Source: Wurfbainia villosa (lineage: Eukaryota; Streptophyta; Magnoliopsida; Zingiberales; Zingiberaceae). Taken from it: a stretch of DNA of 64,000 bases. Below, one piece after another: positions 36,218-46,268 of this stretch. The notes under the pieces are model-generated. The model saw only the letters and a program-made list of their open reading frames with translations, searched no databases and had not been told where the DNA came from. The stretch covers positions 44,014,335 to 44,078,334 of the forward strand of contig CM046003.1 in the NCBI GenBank assembly GCA_025175895.1, written 5' to 3'. Made by a program: the position numbers and the translations under genes. Numbering within the stretch: the stretch's first letter is position 1; each line of letters begins with the position of its first letter.

Positions 36218-37951
36218 ATGGCCGGCTCAAACATCCACCCACCGAAGTTCGACGGCGAATTCTCTTGGTGGAAAAAGAGAATGGAGGTATTCTTCGAAAC
36301 CGACTTTGAAATGTTGTTAATTATGGAAAACGGTTTTGAGTTGCCTAGGAACGAAGATGGGGAGCCATTGGAGAAATCGAGATGGAGCAAAAGACAGAGA
36401 GAGGAGTATTTGGCAAATTCAAAGGCCAAGCACCATCTCTATAATGTACTCCCCCAACAAGAAGTCAATAGGATAGGAAAATGTTCTAGTGCTAAGGAGA
36501 TGTGGGAGAAGCTAGTTGAACTTCATGAAGGCACTTCGGAAGCCAAGCTAGCAAGAAGAGATCTCCTCTGCTCCCAACTATCAAATATTAAGCTTGAAAA
36601 GGGAGAAAAGGTAACTTCCCTACATTCTAGATTTAAAGAAATATTAATTGGGCTAACAAGTGTAGGAGAAAAGCTCTCCAACCGAGATATGGTAATAAAG
36701 GCCATAGATGCCTTTCCCCGGTCCTCAAGATGGAGCTCCATGGTGGATTCATTTTACATCTCCAAGAACTTGGAAGTAAGTACCTTGGAGGAGTTTTTCT
36801 CAACAATGGAGCTCCACGAAACGAGGCTTGAAGGAATACAAGAAGAGCCAAAAATCCAACCTTCAAGAGGAGTAGCTTTGATAGCGAACAAGGGGAAGAA
36901 GAAGATGGAAATCTCCTCCTCCGATGATGATGAAGCATCCTCATCCTCCTCCATGGATAGCACCGAAGAAGCATATATGGTAAGGAGGGTAAGACGTGCT
37001 TTAAAGGGTTTTCATTTTAATAAATCTAATGATAGGAATAGAAGACCAAGGGGGAAGGTCATATGCTACAATTGCCAAGGAGAGGGGCACATAAGGGACA
37101 ATTGTCCTCTCCTAAACAAGAGCAAAGAAGAGAAGAAAAAGAAAGAAGAAAAGAAGAAGAAAAAGGGGAGCGAAAAGAAAGAGGAGAAGAAGGCAAAAGA
37201 AAAGGGGAAGGCCAAAGCATTCAAGGCCAAGACATGGGATGATTCTTCTTCTTCTTCCTCATCCGATGAAGAAGAGCATGTCTACTCCAACCTAGCACTA
37301 ATGTCTCTTCATGACTCGGATTGCTCCTCCTCCTTCACCGAAAATGAAGAATCAAGCTCAAGTGGGGAAAGCTCAAATGAAGCGGGAGCTTCTACATCCT
37401 CATCATCCGAAGAAGAAAAGGACATGGAAACTATGGTAACCAACCTCTCACCTAATAAAATTGTTTCTATGATTTCTAGTTTAACTAAGGATTTATTTAG
37501 AGCAAAGAAGAAAAACAAATGCATGCTTGAACAAATTAAGGAATTAGAACAAAAATTAGAAAAAGCATGCTTAAATGAAAATGAAAATATTTCTTCTTGC
37601 CATGATGAAGTATGCTCACATGATCTTTATGTGCCATTAGATGTTAGTGATGCATGCATAGAAGAAAATAGGGCCCTAAGGGAAAAGGTAGACTATTTAA
37701 CCAAAGCCCTAGAAAAATTCACAATTGGCTCCAACACATTAAATATGATTATTGGGAGCCAAAGAGCTAGCTTCAACAAAAAGGGCCTAGGTTATAAAGA
37801 AAAGAAAAATGAAAAGGCCTACAAATGCCTAATTGCTAGGGGACAAGATAAGAAGAAAGTAATTGCTAGGAAATGGATCCCCAAGGAGTATCTTGTGAAC
37901 TCAATAGGAAAGAACTTATTTTGGGTTCCAAAATCCATCCTTAAGGGTTAG
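36218..37951 (+). CDS. intact SIRE-type Gag protein
   Basis: 577 codons without interruption. I prefer the ATG at 36218 (MAGSNIHPPKFDG, context AAAATGG) over the upstream ATG at 36173, because other gags of this type start just before a PPKFDG-like motif. The N-terminal gag domain (about residues 1-210, with WWKKRMEVF and WEKLVELHEG) is followed by a CCHC knuckle (C283, C286, H291, C296), a Lys/Glu-rich segment, a Ser-rich acidic segment, a coiled coil and a C-terminal block ending KNLFWVPKS. Gag would assemble particles and bind RNA. No protease or pol follows. The E element's decayed gag has the same order. Whether the protein is made is unknown. Confidence 0.9.
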   Translation: MAGSNIHPPKFDGEFSWWKKRMEVFFETDFEMLLIMENGFELPRNEDGEPLEKSRWSKRQREEYLANSKAKHHLYNVLPQQEVNRIGKCSSAKEMWEKLVELHEGTSEAKLARRDLLCSQLSNIKLEKGEKVTSLHSRFKEILIGLTSVGEKLSNRDMVIKAIDAFPRSSRWSSMVDSFYISKNLEVSTLEEFFSTMELHETRLEGIQEEPKIQPSRGVALIANKGKKKMEISSSDDDEASSSSSMDSTEEAYMVRRVRRALKGFHFNKSNDRNRRPRGKVICYNCQGEGHIRDNCPLLNKSKEEKKKKEEKKKKKGSEKKEEKKAKEKGKAKAFKAKTWDDSSSSSSSDEEEHVYSNLALMSLHDSDCSSSFTENEESSSSGESSNEAGASTSSSSEEEKDMETMVTNLSPNKIVSMISSLTKDLFRAKKKNKCMLEQIKELEQKLEKACLNENENISSCHDEVCSHDLYVPLDVSDACIEENRALREKVDYLTKALEKFTIGSNTLNMIIGSQRASFNKKGLGYKEKKNEKAYKCLIARGQDKKKVIARKWIPKEYLVNSIGKNLFWVPKSILKG

Positions 37952-39165
37952 AAAACCCCTAGGGTAGTCAACCATATGGAATTGACCTATATCATATTTT
38001 GGTTGACTTAGGATGGCGGGACAACATTTTTAGAATAGTGTTGGGTGATGATAACGTGCCCATAAATAGATAATAATGCTTGAATCATGATGATTAATGT
38101 AATTGCTATTTATGTTTGCAATCATGATTTATGATTTTGAAATTTGGCACATCATCATGAGAAATAGGGTTTAAATCATGCTTTAGGTGATACTTTGTTT
38201 ATTATCATGACATAATACCTAATGCATGATTATTAATTGATTAATACTTTAGGTTGATGATCATAATGTAGAATTAATTGATACTTAACCTTGATAGAAT
38301 TTCATAATGGTTAAGTATATACAAATACCCTCTAGGATGCATCTCACACTCACCATAGGCTACCATGATTGAAAACTTAGCATGGGTGAGATGTTAGGAT
38401 GATACAAATGTCCACTAATGCTTATGGCATTTAGATGGTCATTTAAAGTATCAAAATAGCAATAATAGACCAATCATGGGGAAGGCTTATGTTTAATTCA
38501 TAGACATATTGTTCAAAGATCATGGTTGGATATTTCACATGTTTTCAAAACAATTTCTTACTTTAAAATCCATGTATTCATGTTTTGAAACAATCCTAAG
38601 CAATACTAGGTGTTAAAATGGTACTAACATGCTCAAAAACTAGTGGTTTTTAAAGCTTTTTGATTTTTGGCAAATCTCGAAAAATATAATGATTTTTCTT
38701 GAAAAACTATTTTTCATTGATAGATATACTTAAAAGAAATATGTTCCTCAAATTTCATGATTTTTTAAATTTTTTGGAATTTATAATGCATTTCTGAATT
38801 TCACCTAAAATCGAATTTGAATCCTTTGTGCCACGATCACATACTTATAGCGATCGCCACCTGAAATATAGTCCAATATTTTCTGATTTCAATTTTAATC
38901 ATGTTTTTGGTATTTTCCTTCTATTAAACTTGATGTAATGGGTTTATAACTTAGTGTTAATCTTTTTGATGGTGTCAAAGGGGGAGAAGTAATTATGTTT
39001 AAGTAAATTATGATAGGAGGAGAAAATTTGAAAATTTGTATGGGGAGTTTCATGGATTAAGGGGGAGTTGCATGTTGCTATATCATGTTTATGTTTACAT
39101 GCTTTCTTACCTTATAAATTTCTATCAAATGTTTTCTTTACCTAACTTAAACGGATTGCCACACA
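37952..39165 (+). other. 3' untranslated tail of the gag-only element
   Basis: 1.2 kb of AT-rich sequence between the gag stop and the polypurine tract, with no coding frame of note. It resembles in composition the tail of the 20924-29617 element. Confidence 0.6.
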
Positions 39166-39181
39166 TCAAAAAGGGGGAGAT

Positions 39182-40396
39182 TGTTAGGGCAATCTCTTGC
39201 CATGATAAGGTTTTGATGTGTGTGGCAAAGGGTTTAAGTTAAGTTAGTATTGTTATTTGATATGTGTGTTGGAGTCTTGCAGGACTTAGTAATTCGCACA
39301 TGGAGCCTTGGCGGGTTCACCCTCACAACCTCGGTCCTTGAGTCGGTGAAGGATGACTTTGCGAAAGCCGTGCACTTGGAGCATCCGAGGGACCACCGGA
39401 CGAGATGACTTGAAGTGAAGCCAAGGAAGCAGACTTCGGAGGCAAGAGACGCGAAGGAGCATTGCAGAGCCGTGCGCCTGATGCTGCCGAGGGACGTGGC
39501 CGCGAACGAAGAGAGCTTCGGCGAGGGACTTCGAGTGAGATGAGAGAATGAGTGAAATGTAAGTAGCTCATTAGGTGAACTTGGCCGAATGGCTGAGTGT
39601 CGGAAACTTGACCGCAAGGGTTAAGGTTTATCCGACCGTCGGAAGCTCAAACTTATGTTAAGTTTGAGTTTCACACGGCACCAGTCGACTGCCATGTAAT
39701 GGCAATCGACTGCTCTGAGTCGAGTGTGTTCGACTAGTATCCGACTGATGGGTTTATACCCATCAGTCGACTGCGAGAGGATGTCGTGGGCACGAACCGG
39801 CCAGCCGATCGGGGCCGATTACAAAGGCAAAGAATGATCCGGTGAGGACCATCAGTCGACTGCCAAGTGTTCCGTTAGACTACAACGGTCAGGATCTGAC
39901 GTGTTCGGAGGCCGTTGGAGTGGCGGCAGTCGACTGCCAAAGGGCAGCAGTCGACTGGTGGCGGCTAACGGGAAGAAAATCTTCCTCTCTATAAAAAGAG
40001 AGGGAGTGGGACTTTGGGAGGTTAATGCTTGAGCTCTAAACTTCTCCCAAAGTGCCATACACGATTCCCTACTCTTCTACTTTTTCTAATCTCTATTCTA
40101 TTGTTGAAGAGTGATCCTTGTGTAAAAGAGGTTACCTCCACCTAGCTTTGTGCAAAGGAGAGATCTAGTGGATAGATTGCGGAGTGATTCACCGTGGACG
40201 AATCGGACCGTGGATTAGCGGCGTAGCCGTGAACCACGTTACATCTTGTGTTTGTATTGCTTGTCTATCTTTTGTGTTGTCTTTATTTGTATTTGTATAT
40301 TCCGCTTGCGCTAACGCTTTGTAGACGAGAGAATTCCGACATCCATCATAAGAGGGCTATTCACCCCCCCTCTAGCCGGCCAATCGATCCCCAACA
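39182..40396 (+). repeat. 3' LTR of the gag-only element
   Basis: 1,215 bp. It is 25 bp shorter than the 5' LTR. Most of the difference is one palindrome-plus-spacer unit of about 21 bp missing near 39773. Another palindrome position is replaced by AAAGAATGATCC (39828-39839). Confidence 0.93.
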
Positions 40397-42585
40397 ATTA
40401 TTGTACAGGTTTGGGATACGAAGCAGGTCCACAACCGTGAGGATTATTCAAGCTTCGTATTAGGTGGGTAATATCTACCCTGGTCAGGTAGTTTGATCTG
40501 AATCTGGTGCATGAATTTGGACTTATGTTATTACTTTGATCTTAGATCCACTCTTATTTAATCATATTCTTGTACTGCCTTGACCTTTGAGATATATTGT
40601 TGTTACTTCATTGATTATCTAGCACGGATATGAACTATAAACCCTATTATGTGTTAGCTAATGGATGTTCAGTATGTACATGTGGTTAGGGTTATCTTGT
40701 GACCTCAGATTTGGTTACTGTGTTACATCACTAGGATTAGGTGAAGGATCAGATTATGGAGTCGATTATTGTATCGTACACTTATTAGTTGTGCATCTAT
40801 GGTGGATCTAGTCATCTGTGCATAGATAAGTGTGTAGTTGTCAGTATGTGGCTATGGACTGGAGGTCCTAACGTGATTGTATATCTATTATGAATCGTGT
40901 ATCTGTGTATGGTTATATGGATTGTCGATAATATATCACTACGGACTGGAGGTCTTAGCGTGGTTGACTGTCAGTTGTGTATGACTCTCTGTTTGATAGA
41001 GAATGTGTCTTGTGGATTAGTAGTCCTTGCATAGTTGACTTTTGGTTGACCAAGACTCCCCGTGGGATAGGGAGTGTTGCGAGGAAACGTATGTGGAGCT
41101 ATGCATCATTACATTGCATGCATGCTGTCGACTGGGGTCTCCCTTGTGGTTGAGATGAGTCATCAGTCATCCTGCCTCCCCGGCCACTCAGGGTAGTGGT
41201 AGCAAGGTTGAGGGCAGAGCATTGGATGTGTCGCGCTCGGCCACTATAGACAGTGGTAGCTGGAGATGTGCACTTGGCCACTGTGCAGAGTGGTAGTTAG
41301 CGCACTCGCCCACTATAGACGGTGGTTGCGTGATGTGTAGTTATCCTGTGTGCGGTGCTTGTCTACTCATGGGTAGGGACGGCATGGCTAGCAGCAGGGA
41401 CCCCTATGAGTAGTTAGCTCTTTACGCTTATATGCTACTCAGTCATACTACCCAACTCGCCCACTCGAGAGTAGTGGTAGCTGGAGTTAGGATAGTTGTC
41501 ATGTCATGCAACCCTGGCCACTCTGGGGTCGTGGTTGGACGGGTCCGTAGACAGTGACAATGCATATGCATTGCTGATATATATGTATGCATATATTTGA
41601 TATATGTTTTACATATGCCTGTGAGATGTTGCATTTGATTGAGCTATGATTGTTTCATATGCTTGTACATCATGATACATGTCATTTGCATATTATATAC
41701 TGCTATGTGTTGAGCATGATATATGTGTTGGTCCGGACAATTGTATGCATTTGATTAGCATCATGTCATAGTGTGGTATGGACCGGGATGTTATTACATG
41801 TGATTATATACTGTTCATATTTCTGAGTGTTGGTCTGGTATGAGATTGACTTTGTTCGTTATATGGGTTATGTTATTGTATATCTGTTCAGGATGATATA
41901 GCTTATGGTGTTGCAGACCGTCAGGTACGTTGGTACATTACTTCATGTTCAGTTGATCAGTTTAGTATATACATTGAGTATGACTATACTGTGGTTACTT
42001 GTTATTAGATTTGGATAGGACTGTATGTCTATTGGACTCATGTTGTACTTGTAGATCTTCACATGTATACTTGTAGATCTCTATATCCCTATATGTTATT
42101 CATGCACTTTCTATATATTACCCCTGATTTTATACTCACCACCACGGACCCTGGGTTTCCTATCACCCAGGTAACAGGTAGAAGATTCCTTGGACGTTCG
42201 GAGCTCCACCAGCTAATCTCATCTCACACCGAACGGATGGATATTTATTCCGTATTATTGTATTCTTGTGGATTGTCATTTTGGGATTTTACCCTGTATT
42301 GTTTCCGTATTTATGATACATGGATGTGTTGTATGTATTTGGTCTTTGATGTGATTTCTGTTATGATTCTTGTTGTGTCAAAGTCACTTCGAAGTGCACA
42401 GTTGGGTCTTTGTATTTTGTTTATCTGTCAATATATTTCCGCTGTGTTTAGTATATTCATGTTTGCTTATTATGTTATTGTTGTGGGCCTACGGGCCTTG
42501 TATTAACCAGATATGTTGCCACGTACAGAGGAGATGTCGTCCGTTTTCTTTTCGGCATGGCATACTCTCGGGGCGTGACACGTTG

Positions 42586-43181
42586 TGCTTAGGCGATACG
42601 AGGTGGTGACAACCCTTGAAATCTAAATTTAGGAGGTTTTATCCAAGGAACCTAGGGGTAAACCTGACCTTCCGTAACTGCGGGGAGAAGGGAGTGGTGG
42701 AATCGGAAATGGTCCACTGCAAGGATTGATTTGGCATCCTCGTACCCTCTATCCCATCCTTTTGGGCAAAGGTAGCTCCCGGTGAATGCAGCAGCTCTGC
42801 GAGAGAGTGTATAATGTCCCTTCCCCAAAACCGTAGGTAGACGTTTAGACGACGCCAATTGACAACATTGTTCTATGATACACAAGCGAAACTGTAGTCC
42901 TAGAATCGCCTTTTAAGACCTCAGCACACTCTTTTCCTTCTCCGTGTGACACCGTACAAAGTAGGGTCCACCGATAGTCCTCACCAACCGACTCTCTCAA
43001 AGATTTCGTCCGAACAATCACAACCACTTAGTGTATTGGTATTTGAATCCCAGTCCCTGTGGGATCGATAAATCTTTATTACTTGATGACATCCATGCAC
43101 TTGTGGGCGTTGAGCGCGAGCGCGCACTTTGAGTCCACGACGATATCCGTCGTGAGATTTGAGTCGCGCCCGTGCGCATCA
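42586..43181 (+). repeat. 5' LTR of B, right fragment
   Basis: Continues the B LTR after C2, aligning with 47130-47726 of the 3' LTR (596 and 597 bp). It ends GCGCATCA before the PBS. The first bases follow the decayed TSD CGTTG (42581-42585). Confidence 0.92.
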
Positions 43182-43187
43182 AGTTTT

Positions 43188-43205
43188 TGGCGCCGTTGCC
43201 GGGGA
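43188..43205 (+). other. PBS of B, tRNA-Asp type
   Basis: TGGCGCCGTTGCCGGGGA, six bases after the LTR end, is the PBS characteristic of Athila elements (complementary to tRNA-Asp). The following 160 bp to the gag start are T-rich and noncoding. Confidence 0.9.
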
Positions 43206-43370
43206 CTGTCGATTCGATATCAAATCGAACGGTGGAAAATTGGATCGGACCTAGGATAGATTTACTTTTCTTTTTTTGTTTTATTTCATTTCATTTTATT
43301 TCATTTTATTTTAGTTCAGTTTTGTTTATTCAATTTCTCTTTCCTTATTTATAATTTCCTGTGTATAACG

Positions 43371-44417
43371 ATGCATGCTTTTACTCATGATTATGATCAA
43401 TTAAATGCTGTAAGTTTTGGTAACATTTATTGTGAACATTGCGGTGAAACATGGCATACCATTAACGATTGTCCGGATATATTCGAACCTTCACAATTTG
43501 AACAAGAAGATGTCACCTACAATTACAACCAGTGGCCACAAGATGATTCCTATTCATATAGTTATGTCCCTGGGTACTTAAACCCTCAATATTGTCCACC
43601 TAAATCCCGACTTGAGCAGATGATGGAAGATTTCATTCGAACAGAACAAGCGGCGAACGATGAATTCCGACGGCGGCATTCGCAGATAGAGACCCAATAT
43701 CGTTTCTAGAATGAGAACGAGAGCTATGAGTCACCATGCAAATTTTATCCAGAACCAAGCCTGCACTTAGAAGCCACGCTAGATAATTTTACTAGGGAAT
43801 GCAAAGAGCATAGCCAACAATTTGCAGAGATGATGGAATGGGATCTAGCTAGAATAGGAATCAAACGACTAGAAGGTGGCTTTAATGACTGGATCACACC
43901 TAATAGGGTGGAGACTAACTTTGAGAGAATCTATGAGGAGGGCGTAGATGACATAGGAAGTGAAGAAGGACAATCAATTCAATCATCACTGGAAGGAGAA
44001 CTTGAGGATTATATAATTGATACTTTAATCGAGGAGTGCATTGCTTCAATCAAAACACCTCCTAACCTCAAGGGTCTTGAAGAGCTTGCCTTAACCCTCA
44101 CCAAAACTTTAGTTACCAATAACAAAGGCCACCTAGTGATTTGTAATGATAAAATTTCATTTGACATGATAGAATCTACTAATAAATCTTTCGGTGAGAA
44201 TATTTGTGGTGAGTTACATTATTTACAGCATATGGATGAAACAGAATATCATGACCAAACTCTTGATGATTCTTTAAAGATAAGCATATTCACTCTCAAA
44301 TCAAGGAAGGCAGCCAATAAATATCTTACCCCTCCACGAGCAAGATTTAAGAGATATGGTGATAAGGGATCACAAGGGAAGAGGCATAAAGTGAGCAAGT
44401 ATCTTGCTCCGCCATGA
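43371..44417 (+). pseudogene. Athila-like gag derivative, one nonsense codon
   Basis: A 349-codon frame interrupted by one TAG (43707-43709). Near the N-terminus a CCHC-type motif (CEHCGETWHTINDC, about 43431-43472) is followed by KSRLEQMMEDFI, which also appears in the gag of A on the other strand. The N-terminal gag domain present in A is missing here, so this is a shortened gag joined to a region rich in acidic residues (43830-44300). The rest has no domain I recognise. No protease, RT or integrase follows. Confidence 0.75.
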
Positions 44418-44689
44418 GCAAGATTCAAATGCCTCAAATAAAACGTAGGAATAAGGTCGAGCTAAAAAACCTTAAACAAAGCGCTTCTTGGGAGGCAACC
44501 CAAGTTTAGGCTTTAGATTTCTCTTTGATTGTATTGCATGCATTTAGTTAATTCAAACTTTGATTTATGGTATTTAGCATTTGTAGGTAAGGAAAGAACT
44601 TGCTAGGTAAAAACGAAAGTCATTTTAAGTTTATGCGATGAAGTGAGTGAGAGAAATCATACCATGGTGAGCCACAAGAAGAGAAACAA

Positions 44690-44850
44690 AGGGTGCACGG
44701 CTAGGCCGTGTGTTTTCACACGGTCGTGCCCTAACTTCCAGAGTTGCACACAGTCAAGCCGTGTGTTTTCACACGGTCGTGCCCTGACTTCCAGAGGCAC
44801 ACATGGTCAGGTCATGTGATTTCACACGGCCGTGTCACGCCCCCTTGTCC
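44690..44850 (+). repeat. tandem units with self-complementary CACACGG hairpins
   Basis: About two and a half imperfect units of roughly 60 bp contain CCGTGTGTTTTCACACGG, which can fold on itself. Downstream of the gag-like frame the motif GCGCTTCTTGGGAGGCAACC (44480-44499), typical of the region after pol in Athila-type elements, is also present. Confidence 0.75.
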
Positions 44851-44937
44851 ACGTGAAAAGCCTACACCTGCACCGTTTTCTTTTTCTACTTTTGAGCAGG
44901 ATGCAGGTACTTCTGCCTATAATTTCTTGAGTTTTGA

Positions 44938-45141
44938 TCGTGCCTCGATGACATATACACCGAGCAGCAGATGCAGAGGCAGCGATGGGATGATCATAGC
45001 TCCTATATGCAGGCGGAGTTTACAGGCTTACAGGAGCACTTCCAGTGGACCGAGGACTTCTACGACGAAGCCCGTATTTACTTTCAGGAGGAGGATGCCC
45101 GACGCCAGGAGGAGGCCACCTACCGTAAGGAGATGCGATAA
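44938..45141 (+). pseudogene. coiled-coil frame in B
   Basis: A 67-codon frame rich in Gln, Glu and Arg (TEQQMQRQRWDDH, then FQEEDARRQEEATY). Similar sequence continues after the TAA (EEHRAAVESTSSQIDN, near 45178). It resembles the coiled-coil 3' frames of Athila-like elements. It has no clear start codon and is probably a broken remnant. Confidence 0.45.
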
Positions 45142-46256
45142 AATATGCATACCCAACAGGCATAGTGGGCCCTGAAGGAGGAGCACAGAGCAGCCGTTGA
45201 ATCCACCAGCTCTCAGATCGACAACATGCACATGTGGCAGCAGCGGCTTAGCACCAGGTTTTCCCAGAGCCTGACATGCCGAGACTACCAGACTTCCCGC
45301 CTTGACCATAATATTAGAGGTATTGTTTCATATAAGTCTGGGGGGCTCCAAATTTTATTTTGTTTCTAGAAGTAGTTTCTTTCTTGGTATTTGCATTATT
45401 GTTAGTATTCATTTGTTCATGCATAAGTTGTTGAGTTTCTTTCAGCACTTAGTTTTTGTTGTTTGTAAAGCTACCTCAGTAGTATTTTTGAAAGTTGCTT
45501 GCATGAGTTGTTCAATAGGTAGCTTAACTCCATTTATCTTGTGGTATTTTATTTTATTCTCTCTATTGAATGTTCTAGACTTACACTGGTTAGCTTTATT
45601 TTTGCACTTACACATGTCGAACATTCTGGAAGGGAGAATCTAGTACATACCTAGTTATGATTCACTTCAGTAGTCTAGTACTTTGGAATCCATAGGTGAC
45701 TCTAGGTTTAGCATTTTAGTTACTGGAGATGCTCGGATTGTGTAAGCCCATTTGGAAAATCAAAATCCCAATGAGCCGAAAAATAAAAGAGAGAAAAGAA
45801 AAAAAAAAGAAAAAAAAAGAAAAAGAGAAAAAAGAGAGAGAGAGAGGAGAGAAAAGATTATGAGGGATAAAAAACAGTTATCGTGGGTGGAAATGGCTAG
45901 GTGCCCCTTTGAGACCGAGTTAGGTTACTGGGGAAACACCTACCAATTTCTCTCAATGCCAAGCATGCCTTTGAGACTTTATGCTAGATCTAGGGAACGA
46001 CCCTCGCTTCGGGCAGGTAAGTGCCTAAGAGTCGGATGGGGTGGTGACTTAACTCACCATGGAATGGGCATCCCCTAAGAATGGTTCGCTTAGCACGAGC
46101 ACGAGGAGCTAACCTAGTGAATTTCCAGAACATATTTATTTTGCTTTGATTGTAAATATCACTTGATAAATTTAGTTAACATGCTAAGTATGAAACAATA
46201 TCCTTTTAAAAAAAATCATGGCACTAGGGTTTGCTTGAGGACAAACAAAGATTTAA
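45142..46256 (+). other. B 3' internal region without a gene
   Basis: Noncoding. It includes a polypurine-like TAAGTCTGGGGGGCT (45330-45344) and a purine-rich low-complexity tract (45775-45856, GA and A runs). The final polypurine tract GTCTGGGGGAAG is at 46257-46268. Confidence 0.65.
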
Positions 46257-46268
46257 GTCTGGGGGAAG

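Larger units (their letters stand above)
34915..40396 (+). mobile_element. gag-only non-autonomous SIRE-type element
   Basis: 5,482 bp with LTRs 34915-36154 and 39182-40396, perfect TSDs ATTAT (34910-34914 and 40397-40401), PBS (36157-36168), a single intact gag frame (36218-37951) and the polypurine tract TCAAAAAGGGGGAGAT (39166-39181). No pol motif is present. It fits the class of gag-carrying non-autonomous elements described in plants (TR-GAG-like). The LTRs look close to identical outside the palindrome region, so insertion was recent compared with the host C2. Confidence 0.95.
5504..42580 (+). mobile_element. chromovirus-type Ty3/gypsy element C2 with five nested insertions
   Basis: Two long LTRs (5504-10347 and 33672-42580) flank a PBS for initiator tRNA-Met (10355-10372), decayed gag/protease fragments, a decayed pol (31576-33655) and a polypurine tract GTGGGGGAGAA (33661-33671). 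Once nested elements and their TSD copies are removed, the LTRs measure 3,424 and 3,422 bp. The flanking 5-mers TGCTA (5499-5503) and CGTTG (42581-42585) differ by three transitions; the uninterrupted copy in B's 3' LTR reads CACTA (47125-47129), so this is the correct but decayed target site. The element is old: pol is riddled with stops. Lineage (Tekay/del-like) is inferred from motifs only. Confidence 0.9.
33672..42580 (+). repeat. 3' LTR of C2 (3,422 bp without insert)
   Basis: Starts TATAAAATAC (TG changed to TA) after the polypurine tract and ends GGGGCGTGACA. It pairs with 5504-10347. A gag-only element (34915-40396) interrupts it at the sequence ATTAT; the uninterrupted site is visible in the 5' LTR near 6740. 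Repeats equivalent to those at 7140-7720 occur around 40850-41330. Confidence 0.92.
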
